NCBI GenBank assembly: GCA_003266075.1
Contig: MUZZ01000282.1
Location: 1-8,751 of the forward strand
Source: Methanosphaera sp. rholeuAM74
GTDB lineage: Archaea > Methanobacteriota > Methanobacteria > Methanobacteriales > Methanobacteriaceae
Direction of reading: 5' to 3'
DNA: 8,751 bases
Made by a program: the position numbers and the translations under genes
Part shown: positions 1 through 5,201 of the stretch, piece after piece
How positions within the stretch are numbered: the stretch's first letter is position 1
How the letters are laid out: every line of letters begins with the position of its first letter
Notes under the pieces: model-generated
Database searches by the model: none
What the model saw: the letters and a program-made list of their open reading frames with translations, nothing else
What the model was told of the DNA's origin: nothing

Positions 1-1
1 C

Positions 2-85
2 CCCCCTAAAATGAATAGTGCCAAACGTAAACATTATTTTGAAAAATCTTTAAATCCACAATTCTTCGATAGAAAAGAATATTAA
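2..85 (+). CDS. Possible C-terminal end of an upstream gene (partial)
   Basis: The frame beginning at base 2 stays open for 27 codons and ends with TAA at 83-85. The translated tail is basic and aromatic (it ends FFDRKEY). No domain can be recognised from so short a piece. An open run of this length is not rare in AT-rich DNA, so this may not be coding. If it is real, the promoter proposed for the antitoxin at 137 overlaps its last codons. Confidence 0.25.
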   Translation, partial: PPKMNSAKRKHYFEKSLNPQFFDRKEY

Positions 86-91
86 ATAAAT
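71..91 (+). promoter_or_regulatory. Putative archaeal promoter (BRE/TATA) of the first toxin-antitoxin pair
   Basis: An A-rich stretch (AGAAAAG, 71-77) is followed by the TATA-like AATATTAAATAAAT (78-91). Transcription would begin about 25 bases downstream, near 112, leaving a short leader that contains the ribosome binding site GGGGGTGA (123-130) before the ATG at 137. This is recognised by eye; such AT-rich boxes are common in a low-GC genome. Confidence 0.4.
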
Positions 92-136
92 CAAATATAG
101 ATAGTAAACATCCTTATTTAGTGGGGGTGAATTTTT

Positions 137-364
137 ATGAAGAATATTTTATTAGAAAAAAACGAAGTACTAATTGAAAGTATTGATTTACCAATCAAAT
201 ATGGAGAAATTTGTGCTAGTAAATCAATGCAATCATTAAATGATACGATTTATGATATTATTCATGAAAATGATGAATTTTCCCAAGAATTCATAGATAA
301 AATGAAAAAAATGGAAGATGAAGAATTTATTGATGTTGATGATTTAGATAGTTTATTTGAATAA
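137..364 (+). CDS. Small acidic antitoxin of a RelE/StbE-type toxin-antitoxin pair
   Basis: This 75-residue, strongly acidic protein lies directly upstream of a RelE-type toxin, the usual antitoxin position. The ATG is preceded by a strong ribosome binding site (GGGGGTGA, 123-130). The middle is probably helical (residues about 28-60). The C-terminal tail EEFIDVDDLDSLFE (62-75) resembles the acidic 'FI.v.DLD..F' tail that antitoxins of this kind use to clasp the toxin. There is no clear DNA-binding fold in the first 25 residues, so autorepression cannot be read from the sequence. Expected role: to bind and block the mRNA-cleaving toxin encoded next door. The antitoxin call rests mainly on context and general character, because antitoxin sequences are poorly conserved. 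Codon use is very AT-rich, unlike the AbrB/PIN pair downstream. Confidence 0.7.
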   Translation: MKNILLEKNEVLIESIDLPIKYGEICASKSMQSLNDTIYDIIHENDEFSQEFIDKMKKMEDEEFIDVDDLDSLFE

Positions 365-400
365 AAAATCATCAATTTTATATTATTTTACAAGATTTTT

Positions 401-672
401 ATGTATGGCATTCAACGAACCAAACTTTTAAAAAAGAATTGAAGAAAGTTAAAGATAAACAATCTCAAGAAAATATCAAATCGAAAATGGTTGAAATTGC
501 TAATACTGTTGAATTCAATCCTGATCATTATAAAAATCTTAAAAAACCCATGCAAAAATATAAACGAAGCCATGTGAATAATAGTTTTGTATTAATTTTT
601 AGAATTGATGAAGAAAATAAAAAAGTAATATTTTTTGATTATTCACACCATGATTCAAGTTATAAAAAATAA
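401..672 (+). CDS. RelE/StbE-family mRNA interferase toxin, reading frame split at an A6G run
   Basis: The body of the protein (439-672) matches the RelE/StbE ribosome-dependent endoribonuclease style: a basic helix (KKELKKVKDK), then an NPDHYKNLKK segment, a K-R-S-H stretch, the strand FVLIFRID, and a C-terminal FFDYSHHDSSY. The R, H and C-terminal H/Y residues sit where catalytic residues of the superfamily are expected. In the body frame the only usual start is TTG 439, which would remove the first strand and helix, and it lacks a ribosome binding site. The ATG at 401 lies one frame away and reads MYGIQRTKLLKKN then TGA (440-442). A one-base backward slip at A AAA AAG (430-436) joins the two into a 90-residue protein, the normal length for the family, beginning MYGIQRTKLLKKELKK. 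The gene is therefore frameshifted by programmed slippage, mutation or a homopolymer sequencing error. It begins 36 bases after the antitoxin stop. Confidence 0.75.
430..436 (+). other. In-phase A_AAA_AAG slippery heptamer in the toxin gene
   Basis: Read from the ATG at 401, the codons are TTA AAA AAG AAT TGA, so bases 430-436 form the X_XXY_YYZ heptamer in exactly the phase needed for a -1 slip. The next codon after a slip is GAA (436-438), then TTG (439) in the toxin frame. The zero-frame stop comes only 3 bases after the heptamer. I see no stable GC-rich hairpin just downstream and no strong internal Shine-Dalgarno stimulator upstream, so real slippage is unproven. Confidence 0.45.
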
Positions 673-684
673 TCAATATTTCAG

Positions 685-768
685 GTCACTATCTAAAATG
701 GTTATGATATATCTTTATTTCAATTTCAATATGGAATCTTTTTTTGTCACTATATAATATTGTCATGG
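685..768 (+). repeat. Imperfect 23-base direct repeat (two copies)
   Basis: Bases 685-707 and 746-768 both begin GTCACTAT and agree at 18 of 23 positions; their starts are 61 bases apart. They lie just after the RelE-type toxin gene. No function can be assigned. They could be regulator binding sites, a short duplication, or a chance match in AT-rich DNA. Confidence 0.4.
739..745 (+). terminator. Oligo-T terminator candidate after the toxin gene
   Basis: A run of seven T residues lies about 70 bases after the toxin stop codon. Archaeal RNA polymerase terminates at oligo-T tracts with little need for a hairpin, so this is a plausible end for the toxin-antitoxin transcript. It sits directly in front of the second copy of the direct repeat. 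Confidence 0.35.
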
Positions 769-910
769 TGATTTTATTCTCTTTGTTGTACTTCCTGCAT
801 CAGGGATATGTTATAAAGTGTGTGGTGGTGTAGTACGTTTCGTCCCAGTAATTTTATTAAATCGTTGTTCTTAAGGAGTTTAACGTTGGAAGTATATCTT
901 GGTTTAGTAT

Positions 911-952
911 ACTTTTTAGGAGTTCGAACGAAACTTTTCATCCTAAACAAGT
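911..952 (+). repeat. 11-bp hairpin with one bulged base
   Basis: ACTTTTTAGGA (911-921) pairs with TCCTAAA-C-AAGT (941-952) through 11 base pairs with a single bulged C at 948. The 19-base apical loop contains the palindrome GTTCGAAC (922-929). GTATA (892-896) could pair instead with TATAC (908-912), so alternative folds are possible. It may be part of a structured RNA or a decayed mobile element end. Confidence 0.45.
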
Positions 953-999
953 TTTTAAAGAATAAGAATATTAATTAGTATGGCGTCTGCGTCCTTTAA

Positions 1000-1213
1000 A
1001 AGTGCGAAACTATCCACCCTAAATATGACCCAGCGGTTGAATGCTGTATAGAAGCTTATTTTTTTTCTTCCATATTCATTAAGGATGTGATTACATGTCA
1101 GACATATTAATAGTACTGATTATAATATCAATACTGAATATGCTGAATATGTAACATTCAAGTTCATTATAGAAGTTGTTTGTTTTATAATCATCATGTT
1201 TTCATTAATACAC
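1000..1213 (+). pseudogene. Possible decayed transposase fragment
   Basis: The frame at 1000-1107 encodes a segment containing HPKYDPAVECCIEAYFFS and then VITCQT. This resembles the conserved start of many archaeal and bacterial DDE transposases, of the form 'HPKYDP.vllkiliyaY..Gv.SsRki'. After the stop at 1108-1110 the overlapping frame at 1106-1213 continues with DYNINTEYAEY, which resembles the following 'c.yNi.f.yl' segment. The match needs a frameshift and several wrong residues, and no full-length transposase or terminal repeats are visible. It is at best an old relic of an insertion sequence and could be coincidence. Confidence 0.25.
1095..1154 (+). CDS. 19-residue hydrophobic mini-ORF with ribosome binding site (speculative)
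   Basis: An ATG at 1095 opens a 19-codon frame ending TAA at 1152-1154. The product MSDILIVLIIISILNMLNM is almost wholly hydrophobic and could span a membrane once. It is preceded by GGATGTGA (1083-1090), one base away from GGAGGTGA, with four bases to the ATG. The frame overlaps the possible transposase relic, and hydrophobic codons are common in AT-rich DNA, so chance is a real alternative. No function is assigned. Confidence 0.2.
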   Translation: MSDILIVLIIISILNMLNM

Positions 1214-1231
1214 TAACCACATGAAAACATG
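1195..1231 (+). repeat. Perfect 11-bp inverted repeat
   Basis: CATGTTTTCAT (1195-1205) and ATGAAAACATG (1221-1231) are exact reverse complements separated by 15 bases. The arrangement could be a protein-binding palindrome, an RNA hairpin or an element terminus. Confidence 0.6.
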
Positions 1232-1256
1232 TTATATAGTGGATAGCTAGCCCAAT

Positions 1257-1278
1257 AATGGACTATTGAAAATCCATT
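1257..1278 (+). repeat. 6-bp hairpin, optionally nested in a longer-range stem
   Basis: AATGGA (1257-1262) pairs with TCCATT (1273-1278) around a 10-base loop. A possible outer stem AGTGG (1239-1243) with CCACT (1290-1294) would enclose it. It is weak alone, but it lies between two stronger hairpins. Confidence 0.3.
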
Positions 1279-1329
1279 CTGAGATTTCACCACTTACCTG
1301 AGTTTGTCCTTAATGGTATATATATCTTT

Positions 1330-1353
1330 ACTATCTGAGTTATTTTAGATAGT
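1330..1353 (+). terminator. 10-bp hairpin, terminator-like or RNA structural element
   Basis: ACTATCTGAG (1330-1339) pairs with TTTTAGATAGT within 1344-1353, using two G-U pairs, around a 4-base loop. A short T-rich stretch (TTTCTT) follows. No gene is called upstream, so if it terminates a transcript, that transcript would be an undescribed RNA from this stretch. Confidence 0.4.
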
Positions 1354-1614
1354 TTCTTAATGGAGAAATGTTTTTGGTTTTTGTTATCCTATGTTTTGAG
1401 GTTTATCTGATTTGTTGTGATTATTTTCATGAGATTCATACGTTTTTCTGTAGGGGTAGGCTGTTTTTAATCTTTTTGTTTCAGAAGCGTTGTTTTATGT
1501 CTTGTTTTTTGTCGGCTGCCGATTTTGGTCTTTGTTTGTGTTATGTTTTTTATTTTTTTAAATATTAATTTCTATATAGTGTTATGTTATTACATATATT
1601 TTATGTTTATTTTT

Positions 1615-1629
1615 AGAAAATTATATATA
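1615..1629 (+). promoter_or_regulatory. Archaeal promoter (BRE + TATA box) of the AbrB/PIN operon
   Basis: AGAAAA (1615-1620) fits the purine-rich BRE and TTATATATA (1621-1629) is a clear TATA box. Transcription would start about 25 bases downstream, near 1652. That puts the ribosome binding site AGAGGTGA (1662-1669) and the ATG (1678) about 10 and 26 bases into the transcript, a sensible archaeal layout. It is the clearest promoter in the window. Confidence 0.55.
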
Positions 1630-1677
1630 GTAATAGTAATATAATTAATTGTATTAATATAAGAGGTGACGATTAAA

Positions 1678-2061
1678 ATGAAAATAATTAAAAAGATACA
1701 AAAGAACCTATCATTCATCCTGCCAAAAGAACTGACAGATAGAGTGGAAAAAAACAATCTGGACACAATTGAATGGATTATCGACTATAATCGTGACATT
1801 GTGAAGATAAAACTTGTAAAAAAAATCAGAAAAACGCCATACGATAAGCACGCCAATGATGTGACCACATTCGGCAGAAACATTTACACACAGTATATGG
1901 TTAACATTCCCAACCAGGTATGTGAATTCCTCGAGTGTGGAAAGCTCGATGACATACTGATAATCATCGAAGAAGATGACGTTACAGTTGAACCATTCAA
2001 AAAAGCAGGACTAGACGCATTATCTGCCTTGATAAGCGATGAAGGAGGTGAAAAATCATGA
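1678..2061 (+). CDS. AbrB/SpoVT-like DNA-binding protein with two AbrB-type halves; VapB-like antitoxin
   Basis: This 127-residue protein starts at ATG 1678. The in-frame GTG at 1666 lies inside the ribosome binding site AGAGGTGA (1662-1669) and cannot be the start. Two segments each follow the AbrB swapped-hairpin pattern. Residues about 7-46 have SFILPKEL, then LDTIEWIIDYNRDIVKIK; residues about 66-107 have YMVNIPNQV, then LDDILIIIEEDDVTVEPF. A basic linker (47-58) separates them, and an acidic tail (108-127) may hold the toxin. Single AbrB/MazE/VapB proteins usually carry one such half and dimerise to make the DNA-binding fold, so this chain might form it alone. The downstream PIN-domain gene overlaps by 4 bases (ATGA), which argues for a VapBC-like pair with autorepression by the AbrB protein. 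DNA is richer in G+C than the flanks. Assignment to AbrB is by pattern; the toxin-antitoxin role is inferred from context. Confidence 0.7.
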   Translation: MKIIKKIQKNLSFILPKELTDRVEKNNLDTIEWIIDYNRDIVKIKLVKKIRKTPYDKHANDVTTFGRNIYTQYMVNIPNQVCEFLECGKLDDILIIIEEDDVTVEPFKKAGLDALSALISDEGGEKS

Positions 2062-2489
2062 ACAAGATAATGCTTGATGGGAGCTTCTTAGAAGCCCTGA
2101 TGTTCAAAAACCATGAAAGACATGAAGAAACCGGGATAATCATGAAGGTAATCCGAAAAGATGATTACCTCTACATCCCCTCACACATCCTAGTGGCAAT
2201 GATGAATAAGCTTGAATCACACAGAGATGCCGGCAGAATATTCTATGAAAACATCCTGAATAATACAAGAATAGGATGCAACATTGGAAGAAAGGAGCAC
2301 CTGAATGCCCATGAAATGTTCAAATCCACGGATTTGAGTTACCAGGACTGCCTGACCATAACACTCATGAAAAAGATGAACATAAGAAACATAATATCCT
2401 TCAACGAGGGATTCGATAAAATAAGGGGTATCAGAAGACTATACAGAGTGGACAAGCTCCATCCACATCAGCTGAATTACTTCAACTAA
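2058..2489 (+). CDS. Divergent PIN-domain protein, VapC-like
   Basis: This 143-residue protein is translationally coupled to the AbrB-type gene: ATG 2058 overlaps its TGA, and a perfect AAGGAGGTGA lies at 2042-2051. The PIN nuclease fold is suggested by the opening strand IMLDGSFLEAL with Asp7, by IPSHILVAMMNKL (40-52), by LSYQDCLTITLMKKMNI (93-109) with Asp97, and by IISFNEGFDKIRGIRRL (112-128). PIN toxins such as VapC cleave tRNA or other RNA using about four acidic residues around a metal ion. Here the second (the usual 'laE' position) is Met48 and the fourth (the usual 'TFD') is Asn116; Asp120 follows nearby. The protein may therefore be a weak or inactive nuclease, or may use other residues such as Glu12 or Glu53. 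Context and length (VapC proteins are 120-150 residues) support VapC-like. The name is by motif pattern, not by search. Confidence 0.72.
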   Translation: MNKIMLDGSFLEALMFKNHERHEETGIIMKVIRKDDYLYIPSHILVAMMNKLESHRDAGRIFYENILNNTRIGCNIGRKEHLNAHEMFKSTDLSYQDCLTITLMKKMNIRNIISFNEGFDKIRGIRRLYRVDKLHPHQLNYFN

Positions 2490-2640
2490 ACGACCCCCAA
2501 AGTATGCCGGGAAGACAAAAAGCAGGATAATATTTAATAAAACATTTCATCAAAGAAAAGCCTACACATAATAGCAGTTCATATATGGAAATTGACTCGA
2601 GAGCCAAACATCCGATAATCATAAATCCAGCCACCCAATC

Positions 2641-2679
2641 TGCCCATGCATTGGGTCATGTCGAATATGCATATGGGCA
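2641..2679 (+). promoter_or_regulatory. Inverted repeat upstream of the first adhesin (possible operator)
   Basis: TGCCCATGCAT (2641-2651) and ATGCATATGGGCA (2667-2679) form an imperfect inverted repeat. The outer arms TGCCCAT and ATGGGCA are perfect 7-base complements, and both copies also contain the palindrome ATGCAT. It lies just upstream of the presumed TATA box at 2708-2716, so a repressor or activator dimer could bind here. It is also a candidate site for the neighbouring AbrB-type protein, though nothing in the sequence proves that. Confidence 0.4.
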
Positions 2680-2707
2680 AAGTATTAAAATGTTCAAATT
2701 ACATAAA

Positions 2708-2716
2708 CATTAAATA
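2708..2716 (+). promoter_or_regulatory. Putative TATA box of the first adhesin gene
   Basis: CATTAAATA (2708-2716) lies about 40 bases before the ATG at 2757, which would give a leader of about 20-25 bases holding GGAGCGTG (2741-2748), an imperfect ribosome binding site. No oligo-T run separates this gene from the PIN gene, so read-through from the AbrB/PIN operon is also possible. Confidence 0.35.
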
Positions 2717-2756
2717 GAAAATTGCATCATTCAACGACGAGGAGCGTGTAAAGTCC

Positions 2757-4913
2757 ATGAAGATTGACTGGAGATTAGTGTTTGTATTAGTTGCCATGCT
2801 TGTGGTCATAATTCCCGCAGCATATGCATCAGATGACGGGGGCAGTCCATCAGCCGGTGAGGCAGCCACAAGTGACGATTGCCATGATACACGCCTTAAG
2901 GCAGATTCTACTGCCAAGACTGTCATGGTGGACAACACAACATTCAACGATTACTTCACCGATTCACGCCTCAACGACAACATCTCCCCTGGTGACAGCC
3001 TGGACTTCAAGGGAAACTTCCACGGCAACACATACCAGATGATTATAGACAAGCCCGTGAACATATTCTCATCTACAGGAGACGTCAACATTTCATTGAA
3101 CTCGACGGTGACATCATTCTTTGGTGACGATGAAACAGCAACGTTCACGCTCACACACAATGCCAGCGGTTCCAACATAAGCAGCCTATACTTCTACAAT
3201 TCCCAGGTATTCCTCAGAAACGTGGAAAACGTGACCATCAACAACATCACGAGCATCGTGGAAAACTGTCAAGTGGGAAGTGGCGTTGGTCAAGTCTCAA
3301 TCAGGGACAACTCCAGCAACATTATTGTGGCTAACTCCACCTTCAAGACAAACTACTACTTCACATGTTCGCTTGTGCTGGCATGGGCTACCAACTGCAT
3401 ACTGCAAAACAACCACGTAAACTGTAGTGGAACATCAGGAAACGGTATCTACCTGACAACATACAACGTGAACGGACTACCAGAAAACGGCAAAGTACCC
3501 GTGAACAACAACAACACCATCATTGGCAACACTGTTTATGGGATAGAAGAACCCCAGTCAGTATGCTATGCAATAGCTATAGAAGGGGCTGATAACAAGG
3601 TCATAAACAACACGGTCTACTATGGTGGCGAGGGCATCACCACACAATGGGTGGGAACTGGAGAATCAAAGAGCATCAACACCACAATCATAGGCAACAA
3701 GCTCTTCAACGGATCTAACCTGAAAGTGCCTAAAGGTGGACTGGTCACAGACAACTACATAAGTGGAACTCTCAGAACCACTCCCGGTGGTGCCGTTGTC
3801 GAAAACAACACTATCGCTGAGGTGGACGTGCTCACCAACACCACCCTCACCCATAACAATATCCTGGGTGACGTATTGATTGCTGCTCAGAGAGAAAACA
3901 TCAACATCACATCCAACACCATTGGGGGCATGATCCACAGTACTGGACGCTTTATCAGCCGGAAGGACTGCATACGTGATCTCTTGATAGAAGACAACAC
4001 CATTTGTGGTATAATCATTGAAGGACTGAACAATTCAGTCATCAAAAACAACACAATTAATGGTCAAATCATATTCAATGGTAGTGCAAGAACCTACAAC
4101 AACATCAGCATCGAATACAACAGTATCATTAGTGAAGATGAGTACGCAGTGTACCTCGGCAGGGGCTGCAACAACGTGACCGTACATGACAACTACCTGG
4201 TAGCCGTAGAGTCTGGTGGTGACTATGCCATATATATGTATGACAATATCAATGCAACTATAGAATCCAACACGGGAAGTAGCAGCGTCAACCCCATCAG
4301 GACATTGACGACATTGAATGAGGTTGTCATCAACGAATTAGGCGTAGTATCCCTCGATGTTAACGTCACAACCATTAGGAATGCCAACGTATTAAGCGGC
4401 CGAGTACTCTTTAGTGTGAATGGCAAGATTCTTAGGGATTGTCTTACAGGCAAGATTATCTATGCTGAAATAGAAAAAGGGCGTGCAAGCCTGGAATTGG
4501 ATGCCACGCCAGTGTGGACCAGAAATCCTGTTGTACAGGCAACATACCTTGCACATGCCAGTTACCTTGAATCAAACAGTTCAGGAGTCATCCCATATAG
4601 CATGCTAAGTGATGGTGATGCCAGAATCTTTGTTGATGATGTGAGAGCACCTGCAGGCAGTAGGATAGCTATCAACGTGTATGGCGAAAACTTGGAGGAT
4701 GCGAAGGTAATCTTGAAAGTAAACGGCAGGATGGTGAAAACGGATGCCGGCAAATTGTATGCCAAAGTATCGGACAACAACGTCGTATTCAATTACAGCA
4801 TACCTGAAAGCTTGACAAACGGCATTTATGATATCAAAGCCATCTGTATACGCTCTAATGTAGCAGTCGAATGTGATTCGACACTTAGTGTCGTAGAGGA
4901 TGATAGCATGTGA
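2757..4913 (+). CDS. Secreted adhesin-like protein: NosD-type beta-helix plus two Ig-like domains
   Basis: This 718-residue protein begins with a signal peptide (residues 1-24; hydrophobic core LVFVLVAMLVVII, cleavage expected after AYA). Residues about 60-515 are a right-handed parallel beta-helix of the NosD/PbH1 type, seen as many rungs with 'NNTI.GN' or 'V..NN' turns, such as DNKVINNTVYYGGEGI and NTTIIGNKLFNGSNL. Two Ig-like domains follow (about 520-617 and 620-714). The second contains AKVILKVNGRMVKTDAGKLY, closely matching GKVVLKVNGKTVKADDGKLY in the next gene. Such proteins are displayed on the surface of gut methanogens and are thought to bind neighbouring cells or host glycans. There is no C-terminal membrane anchor and no recognisable pseudomurein-binding repeat, so the Ig-like domains may hold it to the wall (inference). 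It has twelve cysteines against four in its neighbour, and many N-x-S/T sequons. Codon use is markedly G+C-richer than the flanks, a sign of separate origin. Confidence 0.88.
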   Translation: MKIDWRLVFVLVAMLVVIIPAAYASDDGGSPSAGEAATSDDCHDTRLKADSTAKTVMVDNTTFNDYFTDSRLNDNISPGDSLDFKGNFHGNTYQMIIDKPVNIFSSTGDVNISLNSTVTSFFGDDETATFTLTHNASGSNISSLYFYNSQVFLRNVENVTINNITSIVENCQVGSGVGQVSIRDNSSNIIVANSTFKTNYYFTCSLVLAWATNCILQNNHVNCSGTSGNGIYLTTYNVNGLPENGKVPVNNNNTIIGNTVYGIEEPQSVCYAIAIEGADNKVINNTVYYGGEGITTQWVGTGESKSINTTIIGNKLFNGSNLKVPKGGLVTDNYISGTLRTTPGGAVVENNTIAEVDVLTNTTLTHNNILGDVLIAAQRENINITSNTIGGMIHSTGRFISRKDCIRDLLIEDNTICGIIIEGLNNSVIKNNTINGQIIFNGSARTYNNISIEYNSIISEDEYAVYLGRGCNNVTVHDNYLVAVESGGDYAIYMYDNINATIESNTGSSSVNPIRTLTTLNEVVINELGVVSLDVNVTTIRNANVLSGRVLFSVNGKILRDCLTGKIIYAEIEKGRASLELDATPVWTRNPVVQATYLAHASYLESNSSGVIPYSMLSDGDARIFVDDVRAPAGSRIAINVYGENLEDAKVILKVNGRMVKTDAGKLYAKVSDNNVVFNYSIPESLTNGIYDIKAICIRSNVAVECDSTLSVVEDDSM

Positions 4914-4936
4914 ACTTGGATTAGATATCCGATTTT

Positions 4937-4956
4937 ATATTCTTTTTTTTGAATAT
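4937..4956 (+). terminator. Terminator after the first adhesin: short hairpin around T8
   Basis: ATATTC (4937-4942) and GAATAT (4951-4956) are exact reverse complements flanking eight T residues (4943-4950), starting about 24 bases after the stop codon. The oligo-T run itself is the expected archaeal termination signal. Confidence 0.55.
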
Positions 4957-5121
4957 GACCACCACTCATACCCCCAATCAATCCTATTTTTAGCTTTTTG
5001 ATTTCCAAAAAACCTCTCGACAGCCCCATGATGAATTATGAATGCTAATATGATAAGTGATGATTTATGAACATTACCTTAAGATGGTCTGAAAAGGAAT
5101 AGCCTTAATATCTACGATTAA

Positions 5122-5134
5122 CATAAAAAATAAA
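5122..5134 (+). promoter_or_regulatory. Putative TATA region of the second adhesin gene
   Basis: CATAAAAAATAAA (5122-5134) is the best TATA-like run before the gene. Initiation would fall near 5155-5160, upstream of the ribosome binding site GAGAGTGA (5186-5193). If so, the in-frame ATG at 5154 would lie at or before the transcript start, which supports the internal ATG at 5202 as the true start. Confidence 0.35.
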
Positions 5135-5201
5135 CATCCTATGATTATGGAACATGACCCAGAAATTATGGGATATCGTAAATAAGAGAGTGAAGAATAA
5201 T

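Larger units (their letters stand above)
673..1660. other. 988-base AT-rich stretch without a supportable gene; hairpins and possible relics
   Basis: No convincing protein gene is seen on either strand. The stretch contains an imperfect direct repeat (685-707 and 746-768), T-runs at 739-745 and 1059-1066, four hairpins (911-952, 1195-1231, 1257-1278, 1330-1353), a possible transposase relic (1000-1213) and a 19-codon hydrophobic mini-ORF (1095-1154). Bases about 1355-1560 are strikingly rich in T and G on the plus strand. The stretch ends in the promoter of the AbrB-type gene. Confidence 0.6.

Noticed and set aside
439..441. TTG 439 as the true start of the RelE-type toxin
   Set aside because: It removes the first strand and most of the first helix of the fold and has no ribosome binding site; the split-frame reading from ATG 401 gives the usual family length.
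921..930. GTTCGAA as the T-loop of a tRNA gene
   Set aside because: The flanking bases do not form a 5-bp T stem, and no anticodon arm or acceptor stem can be drawn around it.
1355..1565. Minus-strand A/C-rich frames over the same T/G-rich stretch
   Set aside because: The composition looks a little like coding strand, but stops break every frame within about 40 codons and no start with a ribosome binding site is present.
1368..1568. 66-codon plus-strand frame rich in Phe and Cys
   Set aside because: The product simply mirrors a T/G-rich stretch; it has no domain or family resemblance, and the GGAG before the ATG is only three bases away. It is most likely non-coding.
1666..1677. GTG 1666 as the start of the AbrB-type gene
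   Set aside because: The GTG is part of the ribosome binding site AGAGGTGA that serves ATG 1678.
5154..5201. ATG 5154 as the start of the second adhesin
   Set aside because: It would put 16 mostly polar residues before a perfect signal peptide and has no ribosome binding site, whereas ATG 5202 has GAGAGTGA at the right distance.
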